From positions 1 to 24,896 of the forward strand of contig CAXNAD020000195.1 in assembly GCA_964200185.2 (NCBI GenBank): 24,896 nt of DNA, in the 5' to 3' direction. The notes under the pieces were generated by a model. The model searched no databases. It worked only from the letters and a program-made list of their open reading frames with translations, and had not been told where the DNA came from. The translations under genes and the position numbers were made by a program. This stretch comes from Choristocarpus tenellus KU-1152. Its lineage: Eukaryota; Phaeophyceae. Of this stretch, positions 9,371-19,265 are shown piece after piece (the stretch's first letter is position 1; each line of letters starts with the position of its first letter).

Positions 9371-9703
9371 ATGTCTCAAGAGGTTATTGCTATTTTGAAG
9401 TCAGACAGCATCATCTCAGGTTCAGAGGATGTGTCATGCTTGAAATATTCACGTCAGTCGCGTCTTGAAGTGTATGTCCTCATCATATTTAACAAAAACT
9501 ACTCCCAGGGTTCGCAAGCTGTTAAGCTACATTTTAGGTTTCACTCAAGGGCTGCTATCCCTCGAATCATCAGGAAATTCCTTTCACATGGAGGAGGTTC
9601 CTAAATTGCAGCTGTGTGTCCTGGCGGTGTGTCAGCCTCTTGGCAAATGTGCAACCATGATGGAGAACGAACTCATGAGATCAGCATTTGTTGAAACATG
9701 ATT
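9371..9703 (+). CDS. Coding-like stretch, unknown product
   Basis: Two overlapping plus-strand frames have protein-like composition. The first starts at ATG 9371 (MSQEVIAILKSDS). The second, one frame over, ends near 9701 with KLQLCVLAVCQPLGKC and MMENELMRSAFVET. A small intron or a frameshift would be needed to join them, and I could not find a convincing one. There is no domain. It could be a decayed gene or chance. Confidence 0.2.
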
Positions 9704-10409
9704 GAACTCTGAGCTACTGGGAAGACGTCAGTCCTGACTACTTCTCGGTAGGTCGGCGATACACAAAAAATAAAAGGATGACTACTGCATCCGTGTCATG
9801 GTTACATATCCGTCAAAAGCCTAACACACCGCCAAGATTCAGAACAGCACTTTAGCATTGCCCTGCTGGGAAAGATAGTCCCTCATTAGAGGCATAGTAA
9901 CCCATGAGCGAAGCCTAATCAAGTCCAAGAGATTTGCAAACCCTACAATTAGCTTTTGGCTACATTTTCCAGTCGCTCAGGGGTTCATTCAATTTTCAAC
10001 ATGGGCCACCTCAGAGAGAGGAAGGGTTTACAGCGTGCTTCCGTTTTTCTCAATTTCCATCAAAGTAAAGACTGCCATACGGCCTTACTACCAATGCGAG
10101 TCAAAGGCAACGACCTTAGCACTATGTCTAACTCTCTGTTGAGAGATTAGTTGCTGCACAGTCACCTGATCTGATTTCATGTAGAAAAAAATGCTCCAGA
10201 GAAAGAGCCCCCTTGTCCCAGCGACTATATGCACTAAGGCGTACAAGTTCTACAAATAGAGATGTATACTTTGAGAGATTGAAATACATTGGGGTGAAGA
10301 AGAGAAGAATTGTCACAAGGCAAAGGCACCAGAACCATCACACCTTTATTACTTGTGGATGTATTTTTTGAAGCACAAAGATACACCCGACCGTTAATAC
10401 ACCACATAG

Positions 10410-10601
10410 AAGAAGACAAATCCAAGTAGGTTGGGCCTGAAGAAAGCGGAAGGCAGGCACAATGCATGGGCAGACACGACAGGTGGACAAAGCTTCAAAG
10501 TCAAGGTGACGGAGTATGTAGGAAGAATCCAACAGTGTGAAAGAAATTTGGAAGCAGTTGATACAAGACATATGCAAACTACGGTTAGGAGACACAGCTA
10601 G
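10410..10601 (+). CDS. Candidate exon, unknown product
   Basis: After CACATAG at 10403-10409 a frame stays open for 63 codons to TAG at 10599-10601. The product is charged and well mixed (SRLGLKKAEGRHNAWADTTG, FKVKVTEYVGRIQQCERNLE), unlike the Ser/Leu/Cys/Phe-rich product of the opposite strand. That contrast usually marks the real strand. There is no ATG at the start, so it would be an internal or 3' exon. No family is recognised and no firm partner exon was found upstream. Confidence 0.3.
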   Translation, partial: KKTNPSRLGLKKAEGRHNAWADTTGGQSFKVKVTEYVGRIQQCERNLEAVDTRHMQTTVRRHS

Positions 10602-10673
10602 CTCCACAAGGAACGAGGAGAATCAAAATGTGAGGAGGGAATACTTGGATCAGTCAACAAGAGTAAGAATAGC

Positions 10674-10868
10674 ATGCTGAAACGTGGAAAACGTCAACAG
10701 CCCTTGAAACAAACTCTTCATTTAGCCAGAAAACATGTGGCAGTCAACCCTCCACACAGTACACAATCAGCTGGAGCACAAAACACGCAATTGATTCATC
10801 AGCGTAGCTTGCAATTCAAAAGATCAAGGAAAGGAAGTCCTTTTCTACTGCAAACTGAGCCAAAGTAA
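10674..10868 (+). CDS. Small ORF running into MITE copy B
   Basis: ATG 10674 opens a basic, Gln-rich 64-residue product (MLKRGKRQQPLKQ near the start, QFKRSRKGSPF near the end). Its stop TAA is made by the terminal repeat of the MITE that begins at 10858. The last codons and the MITE edge also form AAA|GTAAGTAT, a consensus splice donor. The piece may be the 5' part of an exon cut short by the insertion. There is no recognisable domain. Confidence 0.25.
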   Translation: MLKRGKRQQPLKQTLHLARKHVAVNPPHSTQSAGAQNTQLIHQRSLQFKRSRKGSPFLLQTEPK

Positions 10869-11117
10869 GTATCTTAGAGGGTAAAGTCGCATCCATTTGG
10901 GGGTCAAAATTCAATGTTGCAATTTGATGTAATTTTGGCTATCGTGTTTGTTAGCAAGTGTCAATGTCCTTGTTCACAACACACCTTTCACAACGTATAA
11001 ATTTTACCTACTCGGAAAAAATTCGGAGTAGGAAAATGTCATAAAAATTCCCCATGGGAAGCCAAGCCCCAAATGGACAAACAGGGCAAATCTCGTACCC
11101 TCTAAGATACTTTCACT
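10858..11117 (-). mobile_element. MITE family 1, copy B (260 bp)
   Basis: Same termini (GTATCTTAGAGGGTA at both ends), subterminal CCATTTGGGG/CCCCAAATGG and internal TTTTACCTACTC...GAGTAGG repeat as copy A, but inserted in the opposite direction. One end has an extra AAGT, so it reads AAAGTAAGTATC. No exact target duplication is visible; CAAACTG and CAACTCTG flank it. Confidence 0.85.
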
Positions 11118-11300
11118 CAACTCTGCAAACTCAGAATACGATAATATTACATTTCCAAGAACAAAGCATTGTGCAAGAGATTTGGATGGACGTATTGAAG
11201 TATGCAAAAGGGTACGTTGAGTCAATGTTTGCACGCTTGCTATATTTTCGCACGGTTATATATAAACTCTTATAGATACACGTCTGATTTGGTGCAAATT

Positions 11301-11591
11301 ATGGGAGGAACAAGCGCAAGCAAGCACATCGTCTCTGAGGGCAATCTGCTATTAGATGTATTCTCCCTGATAAATGAAATAACAACCAATATAGAGCAAT
11401 TGCTAATGGCTCGTTCATCTTACCATATTCCTTACAAATATAATATCACCATCTCCTTTCACGGTGCCTTCCCAGATTATGAAGCCATTACTATAAATGG
11501 GATAAGAGAAGAGGTACTCTACGCGTCAGCCATGGACATTGACCAACCTAAGTCTATCGAAAAGGAGCAAATTGTGACACTACTAACATAA
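11301..11591 (+). CDS. Single-exon hypothetical protein, 96 residues
   Basis: ATG 11301 opens a 96-residue frame ending in TAA 11589-11591. A TATATATAA box lies about 40 bp upstream (11258-11266), and an in-frame stretch without stops continues back to it. The product is balanced and acidic-polar (LLLDVFSLINEITTNIEQLL, then ISFHGAFPDYEAITINGIRE), with a predicted helix near residues 15-40. No signal peptide, membrane segment or family motif is seen. The open part before the ATG means an exon starting after CTTATAG at 11275 is also possible. Confidence 0.35.
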   Translation: MGGTSASKHIVSEGNLLLDVFSLINEITTNIEQLLMARSSYHIPYKYNITISFHGAFPDYEAITINGIREEVLYASAMDIDQPKSIEKEQIVTLLT

Positions 11592-12250
11592 TATGCATCA
11601 ACTATTGAGCTTAGAATAATGCATCGGCAGACGAGGTTTGAAGAACCTCTACCTTGCAACCTCAACTGACTCAAAAGCATGCAACCATACACGCTAGTAT
11701 CACTATGAGAAAGGGTGCGCTGTGTAGTACAACATAAGGGGGAATGAAAGGATCGGGGTTGCATATATTTCTGAATGTCAATCTCTACGGAAAGGTTGTC
11801 CGTTCGGTATGCTTGAAGTGTCGTGACATTTCGTACTTTGAATTACCGTTTTTCTTCTCTCTGCCCCAATAATTCTCCACCTTGTCAGGGAGTTGAAATA
11901 ATTGTGGCTAACATGACAGATGGGGGTGGTGTGATAATTCATTAGCCTCAAAATCAACGTAGTTCCGACTTTCGAAAACGTTATCACCAGAGCCCTCTTG
12001 ATGCTTCGAAGGAAATTCTGTAATTCATAATGTCAAGGTGCCTTTATTAGATGAAACTTCCATGCATATTCTACTCTAGTTGGGGTTGATCGACTAACCT
12101 ATTTTCCGTACTCAAATACATTTATATCCCTAACACAAGTGGATCAGACCATACTGTGTGTGAGTGACTATGTATCTACTGAAGGGAGAATATCATGCCC
12201 ACATATTGCCGACTTGTCAACTGAAAATGCACAACGCACTCCACAAAACG
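11592..12250. other. Unassigned region
   Basis: No supported gene or RNA. Short frames on both strands lack splice context. It ends at MITE copy C. Confidence 0.4.
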
Positions 12251-12506
12251 AGTGAAAGTACCTTAGAGGGTACGAGTTTTGCCCTGTTTGTCCATTTGGG
12301 TTTTGGCTTCCCACGGGTTTCAAGGACATTCTACCTACTCCAATATGTTTCTGAGTAGGTAAAATGAACACGTTATGAAAAGGTATGTCCAGAACAAGGA
12401 TATTGACACTTCCTAGCAAATATGATAGCCAAAATTACATCGAAATCGCAACATTGGATTTTGGCCCCCAAATGGACGCAGCTCTACTCTCTAAGATACA
12501 TTGGCT
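12251..12506 (+). mobile_element. MITE family 1, copy C (256 bp)
   Basis: It begins AGTGAAAGTACCTTAGAGGG and ends TACTCTCTAAGATACATTGG. The GTCCATTTGGG/CCCAAATGGAC subterminal pair and the internal CCTACTCC...GAGTAGGTAAAA repeat are kept. The terminal repeats carry more changes than in copy A, suggesting an older insertion. No target duplication is evident. Confidence 0.85.
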
Positions 12507-12690
12507 TGCATGTCGTCCCCTTACTCTACTGAGATTAGTGCATTCAGTATGAGAGAAGGTGCCATGGAAGAAGACGATCATATATTGTTTGGAGGATACT
12601 GTTAGATGAATTATGCTAACGAATGCTGTGTGCCGATTTTATTATGTATCAGTGAGACTTAATCTAACGACAGGCTACCCTCAAAGAATA
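12507..12690 (+). repeat. Diverged dispersed repeat, copy 1
   Basis: It aligns by eye with 14785-14965 through CCCCTT, GAGATTAGTG, AGAAGG/AGAAAGGGC, TTGGAGGA/CTGGAGGACA, TTATGTAT/TTGATGTAT, CTTAATCT and GGCTACCCTC/GCCTACTCTC, in the same order with similar spacing. Identity is roughly 60 to 65 per cent by eye. This copy begins directly at the end of MITE copy C. Confidence 0.6.
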
Positions 12691-12886
12691 TATATTGATA
12701 CCTCATAGGCTTGAGAAAGAGGTTTGCTTTCATATCCATGTGCCCAAGAATGGCTATGAGATATCCCCTCTAGTATAGCAATGGCGTACCCCTGCAACAA
12801 CCTACTACCTTCTTGATTTTACACAGCAAATAGTCTTGTTACCACAAAAAAGGCTCCGCTTCTGTGCAGATCATATCCATCTCTTC

Positions 12887-13305
12887 TCATGTCGGTAGAT
12901 ATTGGATGGAAATTTTGCAGATGTGGGGCAGTATACTCAAATATGTATCGTGCATGATGCTATTCCAGAGTACATCTAAGGTGTTTAGACTGTCCAAATA
13001 TTCTGCCCTAAGGATTTCTCGTTTGGTCTCTGCCCTGATTGAATTTCCTCTTTGTCTTGACTTGTCTCGATCTTCTACAAACCTGTTTGTTACCTTTTGT
13101 ACAATCTCACCTTCGACCGGCTTGGGTCACAGCGATCTAGTATGCAGTAATGGCACTTCTTTGAGCTGCACGGCACAAAATTGCCTTCCTTCTCTCACCT
13201 TGTTAAGAAGGCTCAGGTCGCCCCTAACCCCCAACAGATGCAGCTGTGCACGAATGTCAGTCAGGGAAACCTTGGTGCTGCATGCAGGTATGACCTCGAT
13301 CAGGT
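12887..13305 (-). CDS. Candidate three-exon 3' gene end on the minus strand (ambiguous strand)
   Basis: Exon 13305-13199 (acceptor GTGTAG, donor AAG|GTGAGA) encodes VSLTDIRAQLHLLGVRGDLS. A 26-nt exon 13136-13111 encodes IAVTQAGR. Exon 13082-12887 encodes RFVEDRDKSRQRGNSIRAE and AEYLDSLNTLDVLWNSI, ending in TGA. Phases close across all three, but the second intron would be only 28 nt. The opposite strand over the last exon is Ser/Leu/Cys/Phe-rich, which favours minus there. Over 13140-13345, however, the plus strand also reads a plausible protein (HGTKLPSFSHLVKKAQ, YDLDQVYTRWKDAG), so the strand is not settled. No family is recognised. Minus-strand pieces near 13760-13650 (FVSDQLFCYTGRRIVM) could be earlier exons. 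Confidence 0.35.
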
Positions 13306-13574
13306 CTACACGAGATGGAAAGATGCGGGAGGGGGGATGAGGGATGAGGAATGAGGAATGAGTGCCATGGAGGAGTGACTGTTCAAACAGTGGGGAAGAG
13401 AGCACACAAGACTTTCGACAGGAGATCTTCTGGCACGGGTCAGCCCTTTCCTGTCCTTGTCCCTGTCCCTGCCACTGTCCCACAACCCATAAGTGTAATC
13501 ATACCCTGATATGAGTTCTACGCAAAGGTGTGTAGTCCTCCAGTCCATTCCTTCCTCCCCTCACATTCTGACAG

Positions 13575-13823
13575 GTCTCTGTGTGTATCGCACCCAAAGC
13601 ATGCACGCTGTACAGGCCGTCCAAGATGGATTTCTTAAATGTATGCCCGAAGGTAGTCCAGACTCTGAGACATGACAATCCGACGGCCAGTGTAGCAGAA
13701 GAGTTGATCACTCACAAAGTCCATGACTTCAGTGGTCAATGGTATGACCAGGCAGGGGAAATTATTGAATCATTGCTATTCTGTGATTCAAGCAAGCACA
13801 CTGCAGTATTTTGTTGGGTGTGA
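13575..13823 (+). CDS. Candidate plus-strand exon, unknown product (competes with minus-strand model)
   Basis: A pyrimidine-rich run ending ATTCTGACAG precedes a frame open for 82 codons to TGA. The product starts VSVCIAPKACTLYRPSKMDF and continues VVQTLRHDNPTASVAEELIT. It looks like protein, but the reverse strand of the same bases is also partly open, and no upstream exon on the plus strand joins in phase. No domain is seen. Confidence 0.25.
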   Translation, partial: VSVCIAPKACTLYRPSKMDFLNVCPKVVQTLRHDNPTASVAEELITHKVHDFSGQWYDQAGEIIESLLFCDSSKHTAVFCWV

Positions 13824-14784
13824 GATCGTATTTCCATGGGTAGGGAGAATAATATGTTGTGTCATTGTGGTTTGGGGACATGTAGTCTCCTATATAGAGG
13901 GCAGCATACAGCATGAGGACAACAATGTTGAGTCAACAGATATTTCCAAAGAGCCAAGACATTTCCAGACCGCAATGCTGAAGAGCAAATCTCAGCACGT
14001 GTATCTTTGATTGGTCCCCTATACCATCATTAAAAACCTATCGACTTTATCCCAATTTGTGGAAATGGTACCCTACTTTAGAGCTACAGGTTCTTCTAAC
14101 ATATAATATCACCAGGGTGCTCCTATCTGCCGCACAGTCAGCACAGAAACCAGAACAAGCTGGTTCAAACTCCCGCGAGATGAGAGGAATGCAACCCCCA
14201 CCTCATGTTTAGTTCTGCATGGAGCAAAGAAATGCCCTCTCCAAGAATAGTGGAGCTAACCCCAAGTGAATGGTTGATACCTCGGAAAGGGGCGACACCT
14301 ACTGTAGGGGCATGCTCTACTAAAGGGCAAGTTCTACCACTCTGAGTGAGATAGCCATGGGTGGAACTACAATAGCCCAGTTCTCCATGATGGGGTCCAA
14401 GTGTAGAGCAAGCTCGACGTTCATGTCTATCGATTGAAAATCTCCAGATCTACAGTGAGTGAATGGATTAGACATAGAGACACTTACAGGCGCTCACCCA
14501 CAATGTTGTGTCACCCCTCTGAAGCACATCATAATGCTATTGAGAAGTGCAAAATGGGATACAGATTGCATTGTCTTGGGACAGTTAGGTTTGAACATAT
14601 GGCAAGCATACCACTAGAGGATAGTTTTCGGCACATCCAAATATGTTTGGAATTGCTGAATTTTCTTGTTTCTGACTACACTGGCAGCGGTATGTATAAT
14701 ACCACACATACTTTGCAAGGCACACTATTTTAGAGGGGTTTTCATTCGGACCTGTTGCTAATTTTAGGTTGATAAATGTTGACT
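13824..14784. other. Unassigned region
   Basis: A 99-codon plus frame at 14434-14733 is open but has no splice or domain support. The stretch GGTTCAAACTCC near 14163 resembles a tRNA B box, but no cloverleaf can be folded around it. Confidence 0.4.
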
Positions 14785-14965
14785 GACATGTGGTGCACCC
14801 TTCCCCTTCTCCACCGAGATTAGTGTTTCAGGACAAGAAAGGGCGCTGTGGAATGAGAAATTACATTATCTGGAGGACAATGTAAGCTGAGTAACATTAG
14901 CATGCGCTGCATTGCAGCTTTATTTGATGTATGGGGAAGGCTTAATCTCACAACAGCCTACTCTC
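14785..14965 (+). repeat. Diverged dispersed repeat, copy 2
   Basis: Partner of 12507-12690 in the same orientation, with the shared blocks listed there. It is not next to a MITE, so the repeat is independent of family 1. No open frame is shared by both copies. Confidence 0.6.
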
Positions 14966-15010
14966 TGAGAGATGCGCCTCTGCTACTTCCATTAGAGGAT
15001 AATGATTGAC

Positions 15011-15029
15011 CAGTCAATGTCATTGACTG
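15011..15029. other. Perfect 19-bp palindrome
   Basis: CAGTCAATG-T-CATTGACTG: two perfect 9-bp arms around one T. It could be a dimeric protein-binding site or a tiny hairpin. No gene start is close. Confidence 0.6.
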
Positions 15030-15488
15030 AAGATGAATTATTTGATCTTAGCGTTTCTTCACTTTCTATACACTATTTCAGTGCCATGCTGTTTCTTTTT
15101 CTCTACTGCAAATGTACTTGCAGACTGCGAATGTGTGTGTAAATTAAAAATACGTTATTTATTGAAAGTGCCCAAATGAATTTCAGTACTAGTTGAGAAC
15201 GAGGGAAGACTTATTGTTAATACCCAATTAACAAGCATGCTTGAAACTCCAGTTCCCACATATTGTCTGCAAAAACGAGAGCTTTCTCCAAACGCTATAG
15301 CGAAGATTGACTACTTCTAAAGTATATTTCCTAGTAGTATCTACTGTGTGTCAAGTAAGTTTATTAGACCAAGAGAACTGATACTTGAAAATATTATATT
15401 GAGGTTAGAGGGAGTTGAATGCCAAGTGCGACCAAAGAAGCACATCATCTCATAGGACAAGAAAACCAGCTGCATGATATATTGATGA

Positions 15489-15666
15489 GGCTCAAAGTAT
15501 CTGGGGTGGGGGGGTGGCTGTCCAGTTTGGGTCATTTTTTTCATGTCACGATTTTTGGGTGATTTGGTTGCATATGTCGGATGGATAATGTAAATGCACT
15601 TTTCCTGATTTTGGTCCAAATAGACACCATGATGTAGACCTCCTTTCCCCCCAGATACTTTGGGTT
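15489..15666 (-). mobile_element. MITE family 2, copy E (about 178 bp)
   Basis: The complement of this stretch matches copy D through the middle: GTGCATTTACATTATCCATC, then ATGCAACCAAATC, then GTGACATG. Ends are CTCAAAGTATCTGGGG at the left and, on the opposite strand, CCCAAAGTATCTGGGG at the right. Long G runs sit just inside both ends. No target duplication was found. Confidence 0.8.
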
Positions 15667-15885
15667 ACTGCACAGTACAGTACATACACTATATAACATC
15701 AAGTTTAGACCACTGAATTGTACACATATAATGATGCCCTGCGCAGCGAGATCCAGCTGCAACATAAAGGGTAATACTCCTGGTCCGCCACACTATACAT
15801 GCCATAAGTGTTGTGTTTGTAGCGACTATCTTCACGGCATTTACGGCGTTATGGATTCTTTTTGGTGCGTGCGTGCAAATTGTGT

Positions 15886-16584
15886 GTGAGCCCCACCAAG
15901 CGCAAGGCTTCGAGTCCTCCAGCCAGTGACAACACGGTGTCGAAGTGCTATGATAACAAGAAAGGTCAACATCCTCCCTGCCCCAGCCAAAGCGGTGCCG
16001 ACCTCAACGTTTGGAAAAAATAATTGTATTTCGAACAAGTTAACCTCCAGCACTGACAACTCTGTTGAGGACAACAATGAGCTGATGCATATCATGCGGC
16101 GACTGAGTGTCGGCACAAGGAGCGGCCATGTTGATGAGGATCTCTCCGGTGCTCTTGACACTCTGCACCTCAAAGCCGGTGGAAGGCCGTCTCAGGCTTC
16201 CATCTACACACCTAGAGCGTGGATCAGTGTGGAAAACAATGATGAAGTGGCCATTGTAATACTAGAGGACATGAAAGGCCAGCTGCTCGAGGAATCCTTG
16301 TACCAGTCAATGAAAGCTCGGGTGACGAGGATGATGATGGGTTTATGGAAGCGGGCAGTGCATTGGGGGTCATGAGGAAAGGAGCAGCCTCTTCAGTGTT
16401 ATCGATTCTTCCACCGCTGTACTCTAAAGTAGCTGACGAGTTTGCAAGGTTAGAAACAACCGCCGAAGAGTGCAATATGAACGATGTTTCGTACTATCTC
16501 CACAAAGCAAAGCTGGCTTGGCTCAGTGCAATCAGGGCAAGGCAATCAAACAAGCGGACATCCCCGATTTTTTGCCAGTCGTGA
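15886..16584 (+). pseudogene. Frameshifted coding sequence, unknown family, possibly from a mobile element
   Basis: Protein-like sequence runs through the block but changes frame. Frame one opens at 15886 with PTKRKASSPPASDN, a nuclear-signal-like N-terminus, and stops near 16021. The next frame covers about 15926-16310 (FGKNNCISNKLTSSTDNSVE, ELMHIMRRLSVGTRSG, ISVENNDEVAIVILEDMKGQ). From about 16300 the first frame resumes with NESSGDEDDDGFMEAGSALG, then PPLYSKVADEFARLETTAEE and YYLHKAKLAWLSAIRARQSN, to TGA at 16582-16584. A third frame near 16530 also reads protein-like (KQADIPDFLP). One +1 and one -1 change would explain the first two shifts. No GT-AG intron of sensible size fits. Basic N-terminus, acidic middle and a helical end are seen in many transposon-encoded DNA-binding proteins, but I cannot name a family. 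Confidence 0.45.
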
Positions 16585-17110
16585 TTTTCTTATTAGGGAG
16601 TAAGTTGTTCTACTTAGTGCGTGCAATGAGGGGTGCATGGCGGTGCAGCTGCATTTGATCCAAGGTGGCGTTTTTGATACTGTACTGTATAATATCCTTT
16701 TAGAGAGCAATTGAATGCGTAGGGCAGAGCACCCGAGGGAGATTGGCTTTGAACACGTTGACTTGATTTGAACTGCGAGTCATCTGTTCAGTCATCCAAT
16801 AGCTTGCGGGTGCTTTTCTTGGGAAGGTGTACTATACATATGAGTGAATACATCATAATAAGTGCAATTTACCAAAGTTACAGTAATGTATAATGGCATT
16901 GGTATACTGTGTAAGGGGTGGTGTAGATGTGGTGCTTGCTGCACCGCCACAGCTTCATCGAAATGGGCTCACCGAGGGCAATGTTCAATACATATCTACA
17001 TGTAACTACTCTTGAAGGCACATGGGAAACACATACAGCAAGATCGTCACTCTGTTGTCGGGGACAAGTATAAAGTGCCGACGAGCGGTGTTGGTGGATA
17101 CAACACAATA
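16585..17110. other. Unassigned region
   Basis: No supported gene. The remains of the pseudogene may extend a short way in (to about 16625). Confidence 0.4.
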
Positions 17111-17114
17111 TGTT

Positions 17115-17188
17115 TCTCTTATCACGATCCCTCGGTTTAAGAGAAAAGAGATCTTACATACGATAAGAGAGGATCGGGATATAAGAGA
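17115..17188. repeat. Imperfect fold-back
   Basis: TCTCTTATCACGATCCCTC (17115-17133) is nearly complementary to 17169-17188 (GAGGATCGGGATATAAGAGA), with a ~35-nt loop that holds further AAGAGA copies. The flank is A/T-rich, with TATATAGAA and TATATATATATT near 17235-17262. Confidence 0.6.
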
Positions 17189-17269
17189 GTTTTTTTTCGC
17201 TTACCCCTACCTCTCTTATATAATACACCCTCTATATAGAATTGTTGCTATATATATATTATTATAGAC

Positions 17270-18470
17270 CCGAAAGGAGAGCCTGAGGTAACCGTTATAG
17301 CTGTTGTAGAAGCGTCCAGGGCACAGTATGGACTGCACATAGGGTGCTCTTGTCTTGCCTGTAACTAATACAGCAAGATGAGATGGTACCCCCTCCTAAC
17401 CTGCCAACAGAATGAATTTGATAACAGTGGGTGACGCTATAAACAGGTTAGAAGGATCCTATCTACCTCGTTCTCGTTTCATGATCCAATCAACATAAGT
17501 TGCTGAAGTTTACATTTCCACAGCAAACTGCATACACGAAGGAGTGGGAACTGCAACCCGTAACCTAGCCCTAACCTCAACCAAGGCTTGCTGTAGAGTA
17601 AATAAGAAAATCGGGCTACTGATACCTGGTGCACAGTTTGTAGTTTTGTGAATCGTAACTATTCAATTGAGTAGATAAATTTAGTCGAAGATCGATGGAG
17701 ATTGTAGTGTACACCCTTAGATTAGTCAAATATTTTATCACGTGTTTGCACGCTCTGCAATTCGCTTATACTTCATCGTGGCACTCAGCATTTCCTTACG
17801 ATCATCTTGCATCGAAAAGTTGTGTGCAGATAAAAGGTAAATCCAATCTTTTTGAGCTCACTTAATTAATACTCACAAATCTTCTGAGTTCACAATATAG
17901 TTTTGGCTATTCTACGCTGGAAAACAAATAAGAATACTATCCAAGCCTTCTACTCATTTGAGCAATATCACCACCACACAGATCTAGCTGTGAGGAATAC
18001 CGTACAAAACCCTTTCACACCAAAATTGAGTGAATACCACGCAAAATACATTCTGAATAATTTGGTAAGGTAGATACACACAAACGCACAAAGGGACACA
18101 CACCCATCGAGAATGGATTGATGTGTTGGCCCAGTGGGGATACATCACCTACTAGTGATTCAAGCTCAAGAATAAGTTAATGCTGGTTCCTCGAGTACTT
18201 GTCTAGCACTAATCAATAGGGAATTTGAGACTTGGAATGGGACCACGAGGACACTATGCAACCCTTCTGAATTGCGCAATACATACTGAAACCCTATGAA
18301 ATACAGTAGTTTTGTTGCCTAATTTTTCCGTACGTTAAGTGCAATACCCTAAAGTAATTGCGAGAAGGATATTTATATTACAACACTGAGAATATAATGG
18401 TAAACATAAATATACGGCACAACATACTCTTGTAATTGTACAGTCCATGCGTAGAGGTGAGTTATGGGGG
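17270..18470. other. Unassigned region
   Basis: About 1.2 kb without a convincing gene, RNA or repeat. Stop codons are frequent in all frames. Confidence 0.5.
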
Positions 18471-18489
18471 TGTAGATATGCTTGTAGGA

Positions 18490-19030
18490 ACTTTGTTTCT
18501 CCTCTCCCCAGTGCTGTAGAGGACGAATCATAGGAATTGAAAACTTCTTGCCATTTTCTCGAGGGATGCAGTTTTTACCCACACAGTGATTATACCTGCA
18601 CAAGAAGTCATCCATACAATGCTGAAGAATCACCTGGAAAATCGACTTTGGGGCATAATATAGAAGAAACCCACCACTTGTTACAAGTTATGTTAAACCT
18701 CCCACTGGCATCTCTCTGATTCTGTAGAGGAGTGATGCATAGGAAAGTACTAAATATACATTATCAGCAAGTTCACCAAATGGATATTCGTAGGTTTGTT
18801 ATGCAAGTACTAAGTATTAACAATGGTTTAGAGCAGTATGCTTTGAGAAGGGGGTCTGTCTTCAAAGAACCCCAGGGAATGGAACAGGAAATCCTTGGTC
18901 AGTTCTGTGGCAAACCTTTGAGTGAAACCATCTAAGAGGGGTGTCAATTTTGACCCTTTGGAGTCTTGGGTATTTTGGAGCTTGTGCAATGTATGCCATG
19001 ACCATGTCTGAAGTGCCATGAAACCCCCTT
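18490..19030 (-). CDS. Coding-like pieces on the minus strand, unknown product
   Basis: Around 19020-18830 one frame reads LTPLLDGFTQRFATELTKDF and LFHSLGFFEDRPPSQS, then stops. Around 18640-18490 another reads VILQHCMDDFLCR and CVGKNCIPRENGKKFSIPM, with acceptor TTTCCAG upstream and a possible donor CAG|GTATAA inside. A Cys-rich cluster (HCMDDFLC, HCVGKNC) could bind metal. The opposite strand at 18732-18935 is also open and plausible, so strand and structure stay uncertain. It may be a relic of a mobile-element gene. Confidence 0.2.
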
Positions 19031-19265
19031 ACAATAGGAGGATGTGACAACACAAGATTTTTTAACTGTGAACATATTGTTAGCTAAGACCAGCTTTTTT
19101 TTTCACAATACTCAAAACAAATGCACCACAAAGCAGTTGTACGAGCCTTTGCAACTTAACAACATTGCCCTCTTAAAGGTAATCATCGTTGCTCAATTGC
19201 TACTTTAGTACCATCTGTCTATCTGTCCCACAAGGCCTCTACATTGTGGTTTTCAAGGTAGCACC

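Noticed and set aside
12864-13340. 158-codon plus-strand ORF
   Set aside because: Rich in Ser, Leu, Cys and Phe and opposite a charged, protein-like minus frame over most of its length, so most likely an antisense shadow.
18490-18640. piggyBac transposase DDE segment
   Set aside because: The order Asp-Asp...IPR..GKKF is only loosely like piggyBac. The spacing and other catalytic regions are missing.
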